From contig JAKSKV010000012.1 of assembly GCA_024401555.1 (NCBI GenBank), positions 1-64,000 of the forward strand: DNA of 64,000 nt, written 5' to 3'. Positions 8,179 to 19,000 of this stretch are shown here, piece by piece. The position numbers were made by a program, and so were the translations under genes. The DNA comes from Paludibacteraceae bacterium (lineage in GTDB: Bacteria > Bacteroidota > Bacteroidia > Bacteroidales > Paludibacteraceae). Every line of letters starts with the position of its first letter. Position 1 is the first letter of the stretch. A model generated the notes under the pieces. That model worked only from the letters and a program-made list of their open reading frames with translations, ran no database searches and had not been told where the DNA came from.

Positions 8179-11100
8179 ATGGATAAGACTTCTGGTAAGG
8201 TGATATTTCGTCGAATAGGGCTTTGTTGCCGACTTCTAATTGCCGCATTGGCACTGCCTTTTGCGGGGGAAGCGTATGGTCAGTCTTGTGACTATTTGGC
8301 GGGTGCCACCTCCTTCGCTCCAACCAAGGCGCACGCATCGGATGCTTTCTATGCGTTGAGTGATGTGGTGATAGAGGGGCCGATGGAAAACCACTTGAGC
8401 GTGAGCTCATTCTTGGCGAAACGAGTGGGGCAGTTCCATCCGGATTCCACCTGTTTCGTCTATGCTGTGACTGATTCCGCTCCACGATTGCTGCCTGGTT
8501 GTCGTCCATTGAATCGACCTGCCTTGGTGACTACGCTGAAGTGTGATCCCTATACCAAATTGTTTGCTTTTACGATCAATAACCTACAGCCCAATAGTAC
8601 GGTGAGAATATCCGGAAGTTTGGGAGTGTTGGTCTCCGGTCAGGATAAAAGATTCTCCCAAGCGGGTTCGTTCTCTGACGAGAAGAGTAGTCGCCTTCGT
8701 ATTGGAACATCCAAACGAATGGTGGATTTGGATGTGCCCTATTCTAAAGGAGATGTCGATTTCGATTTTGAATATCACTTAGGTGCTTACGAGACAAGCG
8801 TTGTTTTTCAGGTGATGACCAGCGATAAATTCAATCCGGACGATTGTATCGCCATTTATCAGGTGAAGGTGGAGGGTTGTTTGAAACCCAAGGTGAAATC
8901 TTCATTAGGTCTCTCCGTATGCCAAGGCGAGAAGGATTTGATTAGTTTGAACAAAGAGTATTTCGCCTCCTCCTATGCTTGGATGAAATCGGTGGATGGT
9001 GGTGCCAATTGGTTCTTGACCAGTACCGCTAAGAATCTCTACGAGGAGATTGAAAATGAACGGGTGATGTATTACTGTGTGATGGACGGAATGACATCCG
9101 ATACCATTACGATCTCACCCTCTCGTTGTTGCGAAAACGAAGAGGGAAACAGTATGTCCAGATTGACTGTTTTTTACGAGAATTTTGGACATTTCGTGGA
9201 TGATCATCTCTATGTGGACAGTAAAGGCGTGGAGCATGAGACGAATGAACTTTGGGCGCCGATGCGTGCCAATACCAGCTTCTCGATGCCGGATATGAAT
9301 GCGTTTGACCCATACGGTCAAATCGATGAAGGTTATGGTGTCATTGTGCCAACGGTGAATGGATTCCCCTCCACCTATTCTTGGACCACGTGGATGACGG
9401 GTGTAGTCACAGACCACTCCTATGCGATAGAGGGATTCGACAACAGTGCGTGCCTCTTCATCAACACCGAGCCAGGGTTCCACGATGTGATCTTCTCGAT
9501 GCAGGTGGATGACTTGTGCCCGAATAAACCTTTCTATTTTGAGACATATATTGCCAATATGGCGGCCAACGGATCCGCTCCTGAGATTACCCTGAACATC
9601 CGTAATGCGGCGACCGGATCGCTGATCGGCACCTCGACGGAGGTGGCGTATGAAGGTGCGGGATGGGTGCGTGTCCATATTGATGATTTGGAGTTGGAAC
9701 AGGGTGTATCATCGGTGGTATTGGAGATTGTCTCCACAGGAACGAAGGATGACCAACACGACTATTCCACTTGTACCAATGCGAACAGTCCGATGAGATA
9801 TTGGTTGTGTGGCAACGATTTGGCCATAGACGATATCCGTTTTATGGTTTGTTCACCGCCCGCTGTGGATCTTTATTCGAACATCTCATCTTATACCGGC
9901 GATACGGTCATTTGCACCAATTCCGATTTTACTATATGGTCGGAACTCAGTTCGATGCTGACCTCTTTCTATAAGGGCGACCTCAATTTCATTTACCAGC
10001 AAAGTGATAATGGAAAGGATTGGCGAAACATCTCGGAAATGCTCTCGTCAAAAGGAATTGTGCCGGGAAATAAGTTCACGTTCAACACAGCGACATTCCC
10101 GGCAGACACCAATTATTTCAGGGTGATTGCGGGTTCTGCGGTCTCTCTGACGCCACTGCTTTCCGATCCGACGCTCGCCAATTACGACGATGCGTGTCGG
10201 GATTACTCCGTCTCCAAACCTATATCGATAGTCAGGGAGGGTGAACTCTTCTTGGGTGCCACCGCTAAATCATCCGTTTGCATGGGCGATGGATTTGTCC
10301 TTGTTCCTCCGACCATCACGAAAGAATTGTCCACTTGGGCGTGGATGAAGGATGGCGCGGTTGTGGAGAGTACCAACTTGGACAATGCAGTTCGCTCGTA
10401 CAAGTCTGTCAAAGAGGACGAAGAGGTGAACTCGTACCTCTTCCTTGCCATGACTACCAATGGTTGCATGGGCAAACGCAAATATGAGGTCTCCCTTCGT
10501 CCGGAAGATCAGTGTGAAGTTGCCCGTCCTTGGGTGAAGGACACAAGCGTCTGCTTGGGAGAACCTTTGGATTTGAATCGTTTGGCCCAAGCGGAAGATG
10601 AAGCCTATGAATTGGTTTGGTACGCCTCGGCAACCCCAACTGGCGAGGGTGAGGGTACGCCTCTTCTGACGGCACCATCTGTAGATACGGATAGTTTGGC
10701 GATACAAACCTTCTATGTGTCCCAGCGTAATAAGTATAATCCATCCAGGGAGAGTGCACTCTCTGAACTCCATGTCACAGTGGGTCAGCGTGCGCCTATG
10801 GGCTCTTTTGTCATAGAAGAGGCAGGACAGAGGGAGGAACTTAATATTGATACCGAGCATGCGGAGATTTACAGTTGTGGAGGGGCGATACGTGTCGTAG
10901 CCAACTTCAAAGACATGGAGACGAATCCAATTGCTGATTATACTTGGTATAAAGGAGAACAAAAATTACATACCGGTTCCGTCTTGCTTTTGGAGGAGAA
11001 TCGGGTAACAGAGGATCAAACCTATCGTTTGGAGTTTATGAACGGTTGTGTCACGAAGGTTGAATTGACGGTACATTATCGTCCGTTGTTCGTCGCACCC

Positions 11101-12888
11101 GTGACAGAACCTACAACGGTTGCTGTTTGTCCGGGCAAGCCATTCCAGACAGGCGTGAAGATTTCCCCTTCGGAGGGTGGCACGCCTTCGTTTACTTGGT
11201 TTAGAAATGGTGCGGAGATAGAACCGCTTGATGATGCTGCTTTGACCTCGCCTCTCTTGGTGGTGGATTCCGTTACAGAGAAGGAGTCGGGAAGATACAG
11301 TGTGGCGGTAGTGAGAGATGGCTGTTCCGCCAAGGTGGTGTTGGATAGCCTGAGCCTATTGCCTGCGGTTGTGACACCGCTCAATGTCGATACGATTGTG
11401 AAACGTAACTCGGATGTGACGCTTCGTCTGAACATCATCCAACCTGTGGGTGGGGCAGGTGTCGCTTGTGAGTGGAAGGGAACGTCACCTATCGCTTCAA
11501 AAGCCGATTCCGCCTCTTTGAAACAGGTGACGACAGACCAAAAGTATATGGTTACGTTGACGGCTGACGGCTATTGCGCCACCACAGCTAAGGTCAATGT
11601 TTGGGTAGATGCTATGCTGACGATGAAGAGCTCCCTGACGGAATATGTCTGCGGAACCGATACGGCGGAGCTTGTTGTGGATACGACAGGTACAGGACAG
11701 ATGCGTCATTTCGACTGGCAAACTTCGCTCTCCGTGTGGGAGTTGGATGGCCTTGATCGACGAGATGTCACCCAACAAATGGTCTGGGTGGATGGAAAGT
11801 CTCATCTGATGGTGGTGCCTACCAGAGACCTCTCCTATGAAATTCTGTATACTTATGGCACGGATTCTGTCACGGATGTCAAGCGTGTGGAGGTGATTAC
11901 TTCTAATAGGGTGGTGACACCGGTTGGTTTGGCCGTATGTGAGGGTGATACCGCTGAAATTGCTTTGACGAATATCTCTCCGAAGGAGGCTGTCGTTCAG
12001 TGGATGACGGATCCGACTCTTTTGGGTGCGGCGAATGCCACAACGGTGAAGGTAGTGCCCCGTTACAAACGCAATGCGGAACACCATTCGATAGCGGCCT
12101 ATCCATTCATTGTGAGCAATGAGCGTTGCCATCATACCGATACGATGGTAGCTACGGTTCGTGTTGATGAGGTTTTGACTGGAGAGTTGGAGGGTGAAGA
12201 AATCGTTTGTGAGGGTGAAAGCGTTTTGTTGAGCGCCTCCAGATATGGGGCTTCGAAGCATACTTGGGTGTCTGATGGCGACACGGTCTCCTCTGCAGTC
12301 TCTATGAAGTTGACGCCTACGAAATCCGTCGATTACAAACTCTATATGGAGAGAGGTCTTTGTCGTGCGACCGATTCCATCTCGTTGACACTCAAACCCA
12401 ATCCTGTGATCGTCCGTGTGGATTCGGTTGGAATCCGTAGTCGGGAGGTTGTTGTCAAGGAGGGGACAGGAGAGGCACCGTACTTTTATTGGGCGGATGA
12501 CCGTACCGAGAGATCCTATTCTCCAATCATCGAAAAACTGACTATCTTTACCCATACGGCTCATGTGGAGGATCAAAATGGCTGCCGTGCGGATTATATC
12601 TTCTCGATAGACCGACAGGGTATCCTCATCCCGGAATATTTCTCTCCGAATGGGGATGGTGTGAACGACCGTTGGGTGATTGATGATTTGGTGGATTATT
12701 ATCCGGATGCGGAGATAAAAATCTTCCATCGAAGCGGTAAATTGCTGAAGGTGATGAGGGGAGCTGATTTGGGTTGGGATGGCTACTACAATGGGCTTCC
12801 TGCGCCGGAGGATGATTATTGGTACATCATCAATGTCCCTGAAATCGGTGAGTTCTATACGGGACACTTCCTTCTTTTGAGAAAATAA
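8179..12888 (+). CDS. Large T9SS type-B surface protein (gliding-motility-type CTD), paralog 1
   Basis: A secreted protein of about 1569 residues. I chose the ATG at 8179 because it begins a normal signal peptide (basic MDKTSGKVIFRR, hydrophobic core, A-Y-G-Q) and lies a sensible distance after the promoter box; an in-frame ATG at 8128 would add 17 non-signal residues. After an N-terminal beta-rich region come many Ig-like modules, most opening with a C-x-G-(E/D) motif (such as SVCQGEKD, SVCLGEPL, VCPGKPF, AVCEGDTA, VCEGESV). The C-terminus carries a type-B T9SS domain: IPEYFSPNGDGVND ... GWDGYYNGLPAPEDDYWYII ... GHFLLLRK. It should be exported by T9SS as an adhesin or matrix protein. It is paralogous along most of its length to the next gene. 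Confidence 0.88.
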   Translation: MDKTSGKVIFRRIGLCCRLLIAALALPFAGEAYGQSCDYLAGATSFAPTKAHASDAFYALSDVVIEGPMENHLSVSSFLAKRVGQFHPDSTCFVYAVTDSAPRLLPGCRPLNRPALVTTLKCDPYTKLFAFTINNLQPNSTVRISGSLGVLVSGQDKRFSQAGSFSDEKSSRLRIGTSKRMVDLDVPYSKGDVDFDFEYHLGAYETSVVFQVMTSDKFNPDDCIAIYQVKVEGCLKPKVKSSLGLSVCQGEKDLISLNKEYFASSYAWMKSVDGGANWFLTSTAKNLYEEIENERVMYYCVMDGMTSDTITISPSRCCENEEGNSMSRLTVFYENFGHFVDDHLYVDSKGVEHETNELWAPMRANTSFSMPDMNAFDPYGQIDEGYGVIVPTVNGFPSTYSWTTWMTGVVTDHSYAIEGFDNSACLFINTEPGFHDVIFSMQVDDLCPNKPFYFETYIANMAANGSAPEITLNIRNAATGSLIGTSTEVAYEGAGWVRVHIDDLELEQGVSSVVLEIVSTGTKDDQHDYSTCTNANSPMRYWLCGNDLAIDDIRFMVCSPPAVDLYSNISSYTGDTVICTNSDFTIWSELSSMLTSFYKGDLNFIYQQSDNGKDWRNISEMLSSKGIVPGNKFTFNTATFPADTNYFRVIAGSAVSLTPLLSDPTLANYDDACRDYSVSKPISIVREGELFLGATAKSSVCMGDGFVLVPPTITKELSTWAWMKDGAVVESTNLDNAVRSYKSVKEDEEVNSYLFLAMTTNGCMGKRKYEVSLRPEDQCEVARPWVKDTSVCLGEPLDLNRLAQAEDEAYELVWYASATPTGEGEGTPLLTAPSVDTDSLAIQTFYVSQRNKYNPSRESALSELHVTVGQRAPMGSFVIEEAGQREELNIDTEHAEIYSCGGAIRVVANFKDMETNPIADYTWYKGEQKLHTGSVLLLEENRVTEDQTYRLEFMNGCVTKVELTVHYRPLFVAPVTEPTTVAVCPGKPFQTGVKISPSEGGTPSFTWFRNGAEIEPLDDAALTSPLLVVDSVTEKESGRYSVAVVRDGCSAKVVLDSLSLLPAVVTPLNVDTIVKRNSDVTLRLNIIQPVGGAGVACEWKGTSPIASKADSASLKQVTTDQKYMVTLTADGYCATTAKVNVWVDAMLTMKSSLTEYVCGTDTAELVVDTTGTGQMRHFDWQTSLSVWELDGLDRRDVTQQMVWVDGKSHLMVVPTRDLSYEILYTYGTDSVTDVKRVEVITSNRVVTPVGLAVCEGDTAEIALTNISPKEAVVQWMTDPTLLGAANATTVKVVPRYKRNAEHHSIAAYPFIVSNERCHHTDTMVATVRVDEVLTGELEGEEIVCEGESVLLSASRYGASKHTWVSDGDTVSSAVSMKLTPTKSVDYKLYMERGLCRATDSISLTLKPNPVIVRVDSVGIRSREVVVKEGTGEAPYFYWADDRTERSYSPIIEKLTIFTHTAHVEDQNGCRADYIFSIDRQGILIPEYFSPNGDGVNDRWVIDDLVDYYPDAEIKIFHRSGKLLKVMRGADLGWDGYYNGLPAPEDDYWYIINVPEIGEFYTGHFLLLRK

Positions 12889-12914
12889 CTTCTATCGACT
12901 GAGGTAGTTGTATG

Positions 12915-12950
12915 AGAAGCGACGCTCTGAGGGTGTCGCTTCTTTTTTTT
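12915..12950 (+). terminator. Terminator between the two tandem surface-protein genes
   Basis: AGAAGCGAC (12915-12923) pairs with GTCGCTTCT (12935-12943), followed by a run of T to 12950. Confidence 0.9.
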
Positions 12951-12985
12951 CGTCTTGTATTAGTATGAAAAACTTACTTTTAAAA

Positions 12986-13015
12986 TTGTTTATATGTTCT
13001 TTTTCCCTATTTTTG
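12986..13015 (+). promoter_or_regulatory. Promoter of the second type-B surface protein
   Basis: TTG at 12986-12988, a 19-nt spacer and TATTTTTG at 13008-13015 fit the Bacteroidota promoter; the ATG is 41 nt downstream. Confidence 0.78.
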
Positions 13016-13056
13016 TAATATAGTATTTTTTATAGGGTAATGAAAACAATGTTACT

Positions 13057-16000
13057 ATGAGGATATTCAGAATATTTAAGGGCTTATTGACATCGATGGT
13101 GTTGGTAGCCGTGCCGATGTTGTCGCAAAGAGCGTCCGCGGCGATTGTTGCTGGTTCTGATTTTGAACCGACGGTATATCCAGGAGATTCCATCCCTTGG
13201 GATTTCCCTTCCGCAATTCAGTATGGAATGTCGGGCAACTCCTTCTCCTCCAATGCGACTTACTCCGGTAATGGTGAGAACTATCGTGTGGCGGAAGATT
13301 TGGACTTTGTCTATTGCTTGACCAATAATCCAAGTACGTTGAATGAGGATTACATGGAGGCGGACGAGTATATGTGCGTCGTGCAGTATGCGGGAAAAAT
13401 GAAGGAGATGACCTCTTTCTTCTCCTACAAAGTGAATGGTTTGAGGCCGGGATCTAAGTTCACCGTGACAATCGAGTATTATGTTTTGAACACGGAGACC
13501 GATACGAAAAAACTTTTCGGTTATACCTATACGCCAACTGTGGATTTCAAAGCTTGCATCAATCCGAATGAGTATGGAAGCAACGAGGCCTATGATGCAG
13601 GGGGCGGTTCTGTGAATGTGGCATGCAAAGAGTTCCAAACCAAGCAAACCGTCACTTTAAAGGGTGTTGTCGCTGCGGGAGAGTCGACGATCGACATCAA
13701 TCTCCTTTATGGTTATAATGGTAAAGCGGAGGGTATTGCCCTTGGTATCAGCAATATCATCGTGGATGGTACGCCTGACCCTAAGATAGCGTCAAGCCAA
13801 GGCTTGGAGGCTTGTAAGGGTGAACAGACGCTTTTGTCGTTGGATAAAGATTATAATGCGAAGAAATACTCTTGGCAACACCGTGTCGGCGGTTCATGGG
13901 AGGAGATCGGAACCTCCAAGAACTTGCTCTATGAGATGAGTCAAGATGAGACCTTCCGCTGTTTGGTGGATGGCGTCGAGTCCAATGAATTGGAGGTGAA
14001 GGCTATCGTTTGTTGTGAGATGAATGGCAAGCCTGCTTCCCGAAAGACTTTGTTGTGGGAGACCTTCGGACACTTCTCCGATCCGCATACCTATATCGAC
14101 CGTGACGGAAATGAATCCACCACGCCTGCAGCGTGGCCTGCTTATAGAGCGGACGTCTCTTATGATTTGCCGGGAAACCAATTTGATGATGGTAGTGGCG
14201 CTAAGTGTACAAGTTGTAAGTCGGGGCAAGTGGCAGATGGTGCCATCAATGATGGATTCTATGCTATCGTGACGCCTACGGCCAATGGGTATTACACCTC
14301 TCAGAGCATCTATCAGACCGCTAACTGGATGAAGGCAGTTACAACAGACCACACTTCGCTTATTACCGGAGAAAAGAATGGTGGTGCGCTCTTCATCAAT
14401 GTCGATTACTTCTTTACGGGTGTTGTCTTCGAGGCGGAGTTCCCGAATGTATGTACAGGTAAGACGGTCTTTTACGAGACATGGATCGCCAACTTGAGTG
14501 GAGGAACCTCCACGAACCCTATTGTGACGGTGAACATCGTTGATGCGGAGACAGGAGAACTTTTGGCCCAAGAGAAGGATGTGGAGGCTGTTCAAGGCAA
14601 GGGCTGGTATGGTATCAAGGGAAGCTTCTTGTTGGACGGTACAGGTACGAAAAATGTGAAACTTCAGGTGTTGAGTACCAATGGTTCGCACTCCACCAGC
14701 AATGATTCTTACTGGAGGAATGGTAATGACTTGATCATTGATGACATCAAGTTCATGGTTTGCTCTCCTCCTTCATTGGAGGCTTACTCCGATATCAACA
14801 CCTTTGCGAAGGATTCCACCATCTGCTCTGATATGGACTTTACTATTGAGTGTCCGACCAGTACTTTGTTGAACGATTTCTTCGGTAAAAACCAGAAGTA
14901 TTTGTTCCAGTATAGTGGAGATAAGGGCAAGAATTGGAAGAATATCTCCGGCCTTGAGGCGGATAGCAAGTATGTGATCAATACGGGTGACTATGCCGAG
15001 GATGTCATGCAGTTTAGGGTGATTGTAGCGACTCCGGATGTTTTGAGCGATTTTCTTGCTCAACCGAATGGTGCGGACTTCGAGGATAACTGCCGTAACT
15101 ACTCCATTACGGAACCGTTCACCATTACTCGTGCAGGAGATTTGGATTTCGGAGCGACCTTTAACACTGCCGCTTGTCAGGACGACAAGGTGGATTTGAA
15201 GGCGCCAGCAGTAGCTGCTGAACTCAACAGTTGGTGGTGGACCGAGGAGGATGGAACTACGGTTGTGGATGGTTACAGTCCATCGGATGATGAGAACAAT
15301 TGGACATTGTCCTTCTTGAAGGGTGCCACGGAGGATAAGGTGGACGAGGTGGAGACCTATTACTTCTACGGATTGTCCGCCTCTGGTTGTCAAGGAAGAC
15401 GCAAGTATGTGGTGGATGTGAAGCCAGGCGTGAAGTTCGATTATGACAAGGTCGAGGAGTGTGGTAAGACAACATTCTCCATTACTGACAAGAAACCTGC
15501 CACCGCCTCTTTTGTATGGACCTACGATGGAGAGGATTACGATGGTGATGAGTTTGTTTATGATAGCGAGTTCTTGTCTTTGGGAGAGGATCCTAAGGAG
15601 AAGAAGATTGCCCTGTTGTCGGGTACCGCTACAGGTTATTGCGCAACTACGGATAATGCATATCAATTTATTTTGAAGACCATTCCTGATGCTCCGACAG
15701 CTGCCAATCCATCTTTGGATTTTGTGGTGGAGGCAGATCCTGTCTCTGTGGCGAAAGCCGCCATTGCGGAAGATGATATGACTTTAGAGTGGGTGAAAAC
15801 TACCGCTGACGCCGAGGTTGAACCTACATCGGGATGGAGCAGCGATGAACCATTCGTTCCTAGAACTGAGGATGCGACCTACTACTTCTTCGTCCGTCAG
15901 GTGAATGAGGACGGTTGTGCGGGTCCTGCCATTAAGGTACACGTTACTGTTAGCTCCTCACCACTACCATTGGCGATCGATACGATCGTCTGCGTGGGAT

Positions 16001-19000
16001 CGGATGTTGATTTGAAAGATATCGTCAATACGACCGACGACATCTACGAGTTGCGCTGGTACGAGAAGGATGGCAAGCCGGACGGCACGGGATCCACCGA
16101 GCCATTCACGGTGAAGACCGACAAGCCGGCGGAGTTGAAGTACTATGTCACACAACGCAGCACCAAGTCGCCATATCCGGAGAGTAAGATGAAGGAGGTG
16201 AAGGTGACCGTGATCGGCGTTGACGTGCCAGACACGACAGGCAACACCTACCACTACTGCGCGGGCGACGAGCCTGTTGATTTGAAGGCTAAGCTCAGAA
16301 AGGATCAAGACAAGTTCTACTACGCCGACCAACTCCATTGGACGTTGGACGGAGGCGAAGAGACGGACGAGTTCACGGCGGTGAAGACCAAGGTGGATAA
16401 GACGACGACCTACGAGTACAGCGTGTACCAAAGCTACACGATCAACAACAAGAACCAGGATGTATGTAAGGGCGATGTGTTGACGTGGAATGTCGAGGTG
16501 ACCTACGTTCCTGAGTTGGAGACGAGTCAGGTTACCTACATGAGGGCGGATGCCGACAAGAACGGCAACTTCGACAAGAACCTGATGGAACAGAGCGAGA
16601 ACGGCGTGATCAGCGGCTACGACAGGAGCATGAACCTGTTGTGGTACGAGGCGAACTGTGAGGATATGATCGGCAACGGCAAGACCGCTCCGACACCGAA
16701 GGTGGATGTAGACGGCGCGGCCGGCATCGACCAGGAGCGCACCTACTGCGTGAAGCAGGAGATCGACGGATGCCTCAGCAAGGGCACTCCAGTCAACGTC
16801 ATCATCAGCGACGCGCCGAAACCGTTGATCACCGACTACGTCTATTGCCGCGGCGACGAGGCAGGCAAGCTGACCACGAAGCCGGACATGAGCATCAAGC
16901 CGACCGCCACCTATGTGTTGAAGTGGTACGGCAACGGAGAGAAGAACGACTACACCGACCTGAAGATCAGCGGCGACGAGGGCCCTAATCCGACGACGAG
17001 CATGCGCGCCGGCGAGAACGGCAGAAGCGAGTACTACTACTACGTCACCCAGACGGAGATGGTTGACGGCAAGGAGGGCGCCGAGAGTAACAAGACGGAG
17101 ATCAAGGTAGTCGTATACGACCAGCCAAGGATCGAGATAGACAAGAGCGAGCTGAAGACCGTATGTAAGCCAGCCAAGGTGGACATCAGCAAGAGCGTCT
17201 CCTTGAGCAACGAGGTGGCGAGCCTCAGCTACGAGACCAAGTACTACAAGGACGCCACGCTCAGCGAGGAGCTTGGCAGCACGAAGGTCGAGGAGAGCGG
17301 CGAGTACCAGGTGGTAAAGAGCTTCTCCGTGACAGCCAAGGCCAACGACGCGACCTGCGTCTCCGATGCAACCGAGATTCCGGTGACGATAGACACGCTC
17401 CGCGTGGAGGTGGAGAACGTGACGACCTGCCCTAACATGGACGCCACCTTCACGGTCAACGTGAAGACCAACACCAAGGGCGACGTGAAGTACACCTGGA
17501 ACGGACTCACCGAGTCAGATCCGAACGGAGGCATCAGCACCTCCGCCACATTCACGACCAAGAAGTTCGCGAACGCCGACTACGGCCAGGAGTTCAAGTA
17601 CTCGTTGAAGGTCACTGCGGGCGAGTGCTCGTTCGAGGCCGACACGATGAAGGTGACCTTGGGCGAGGGTCCTGTGAAGGGAACGATGACCGTCACGGAG
17701 GAGGGCAACGCCGAGGAGGATAACGAGTTCAAGGATACGAAGTTCAACGAGTTCTACAGCTGCGGCGGTCCGTTGACCGTGACCGCGGCGTACGTTGACG
17801 AGGACGGCAAGGCCATCAGCGACTACGTGTGGTACGACGGAACGAAGAAGGTGGGCGAGGGCGCCGACCTGAATTTGCCGGAGAACAGGGATTCGGAAGA
17901 CAAGACCTACCGTCTGGAGTTCACCAACGGCTGTCCAACGAGCGTGACGATCACGATCCACAACCGTCCGATCAGCGTGACGGCGGTGAGCATGAAGGAC
18001 ATCAAGCTCTGCGAGGGCGAGAAGTTCAACACGATCGTCAAGAGCGAGTCGCCTAAGTCGGAGAAGCCTGACTTCAAGTGGTACCGCAACGGCGAGGAGA
18101 TCACCACGGGCGGCGGCGTGTCGTTGGACAACGGCAAGACGGAGCTCACGATCGACAAGGTGGCCACCAAGCATAACGGACGCTACAGCGTCGTGATGAC
18201 CAACAGGGGATGTACCTCGAAGACGAACGTTGACAGCCTTGTTGCGATGCCATACATCGTTGCCACGGAGAAGATCGACACGATCGTACCTCGCAACTCG
18301 AACCCAAGCATCAAGTTGGATGTGACGGTACCAGCCGGCGGATCGGGCGTCGAGTACGACTGGAAGGGCACCAACGGCGAGAAGGAGAGCACTAACCCGC
18401 TCGTCCTCAGCAACGTGGTAGCCGACCACTACTACAACGTTGTGATGAAGGCGGAGGACCACTGCGACGCGAAGGCGACGGTTGACGTCAAGGTAGACGC
18501 CAAGCTGACGTTGAAGACCACATTGAAGGATACGATCTGTACGGGCTTGAGCGCCGTACTCGTGATAGACACCACAGGCACGGGCAAGATGCGCCACGAG
18601 GATTGGGAGCGCTCCCTCACTGTCAGCGTGACGAGCGGCGGCGTGACCGAGGACTTGACCTCGTCGATCATCCGCGACGGCGACATGCTCAAGCTGACGG
18701 TCTCACCGAAGAACTTGGCCACCTACGAGATCAAGTTCCACTACGGCGAGCAGGATACCGTCGCGACCGAGGTGCTTGAGGTTATCCCGGCCATCAAGGT
18801 CACCATACCGGATCCAGTCACCATCTGCGCCGGCGAGACGGCCGACATCGAGTTGACCGACATCACGCCGGACGGAACGACCGTCCGCTGGGTGGCCGAC
18901 GAGACCATCGTCTCCGGCGACCTCGATTCACCGGCGATCACGGTTCAACCGGAGTACAGGGGCGGAACGGCGCACCAATACCAATACGGCTACAAGTTCG

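Noticed and set aside
11497-12867. 456-codon open frame antisense to the first type-B protein
   Set aside because: The sense strand carries the conserved Ig-like modules and CTD; the antisense product is low-complexity His/Arg/Ile-rich.
17515-18597. 360-codon open frame on the minus strand
   Set aside because: It lies wholly inside the codon-shifted block of the giant surface-protein gene. The GC-rich third positions there suppress stop codons on the opposite strand; the product has no recognisable domain.
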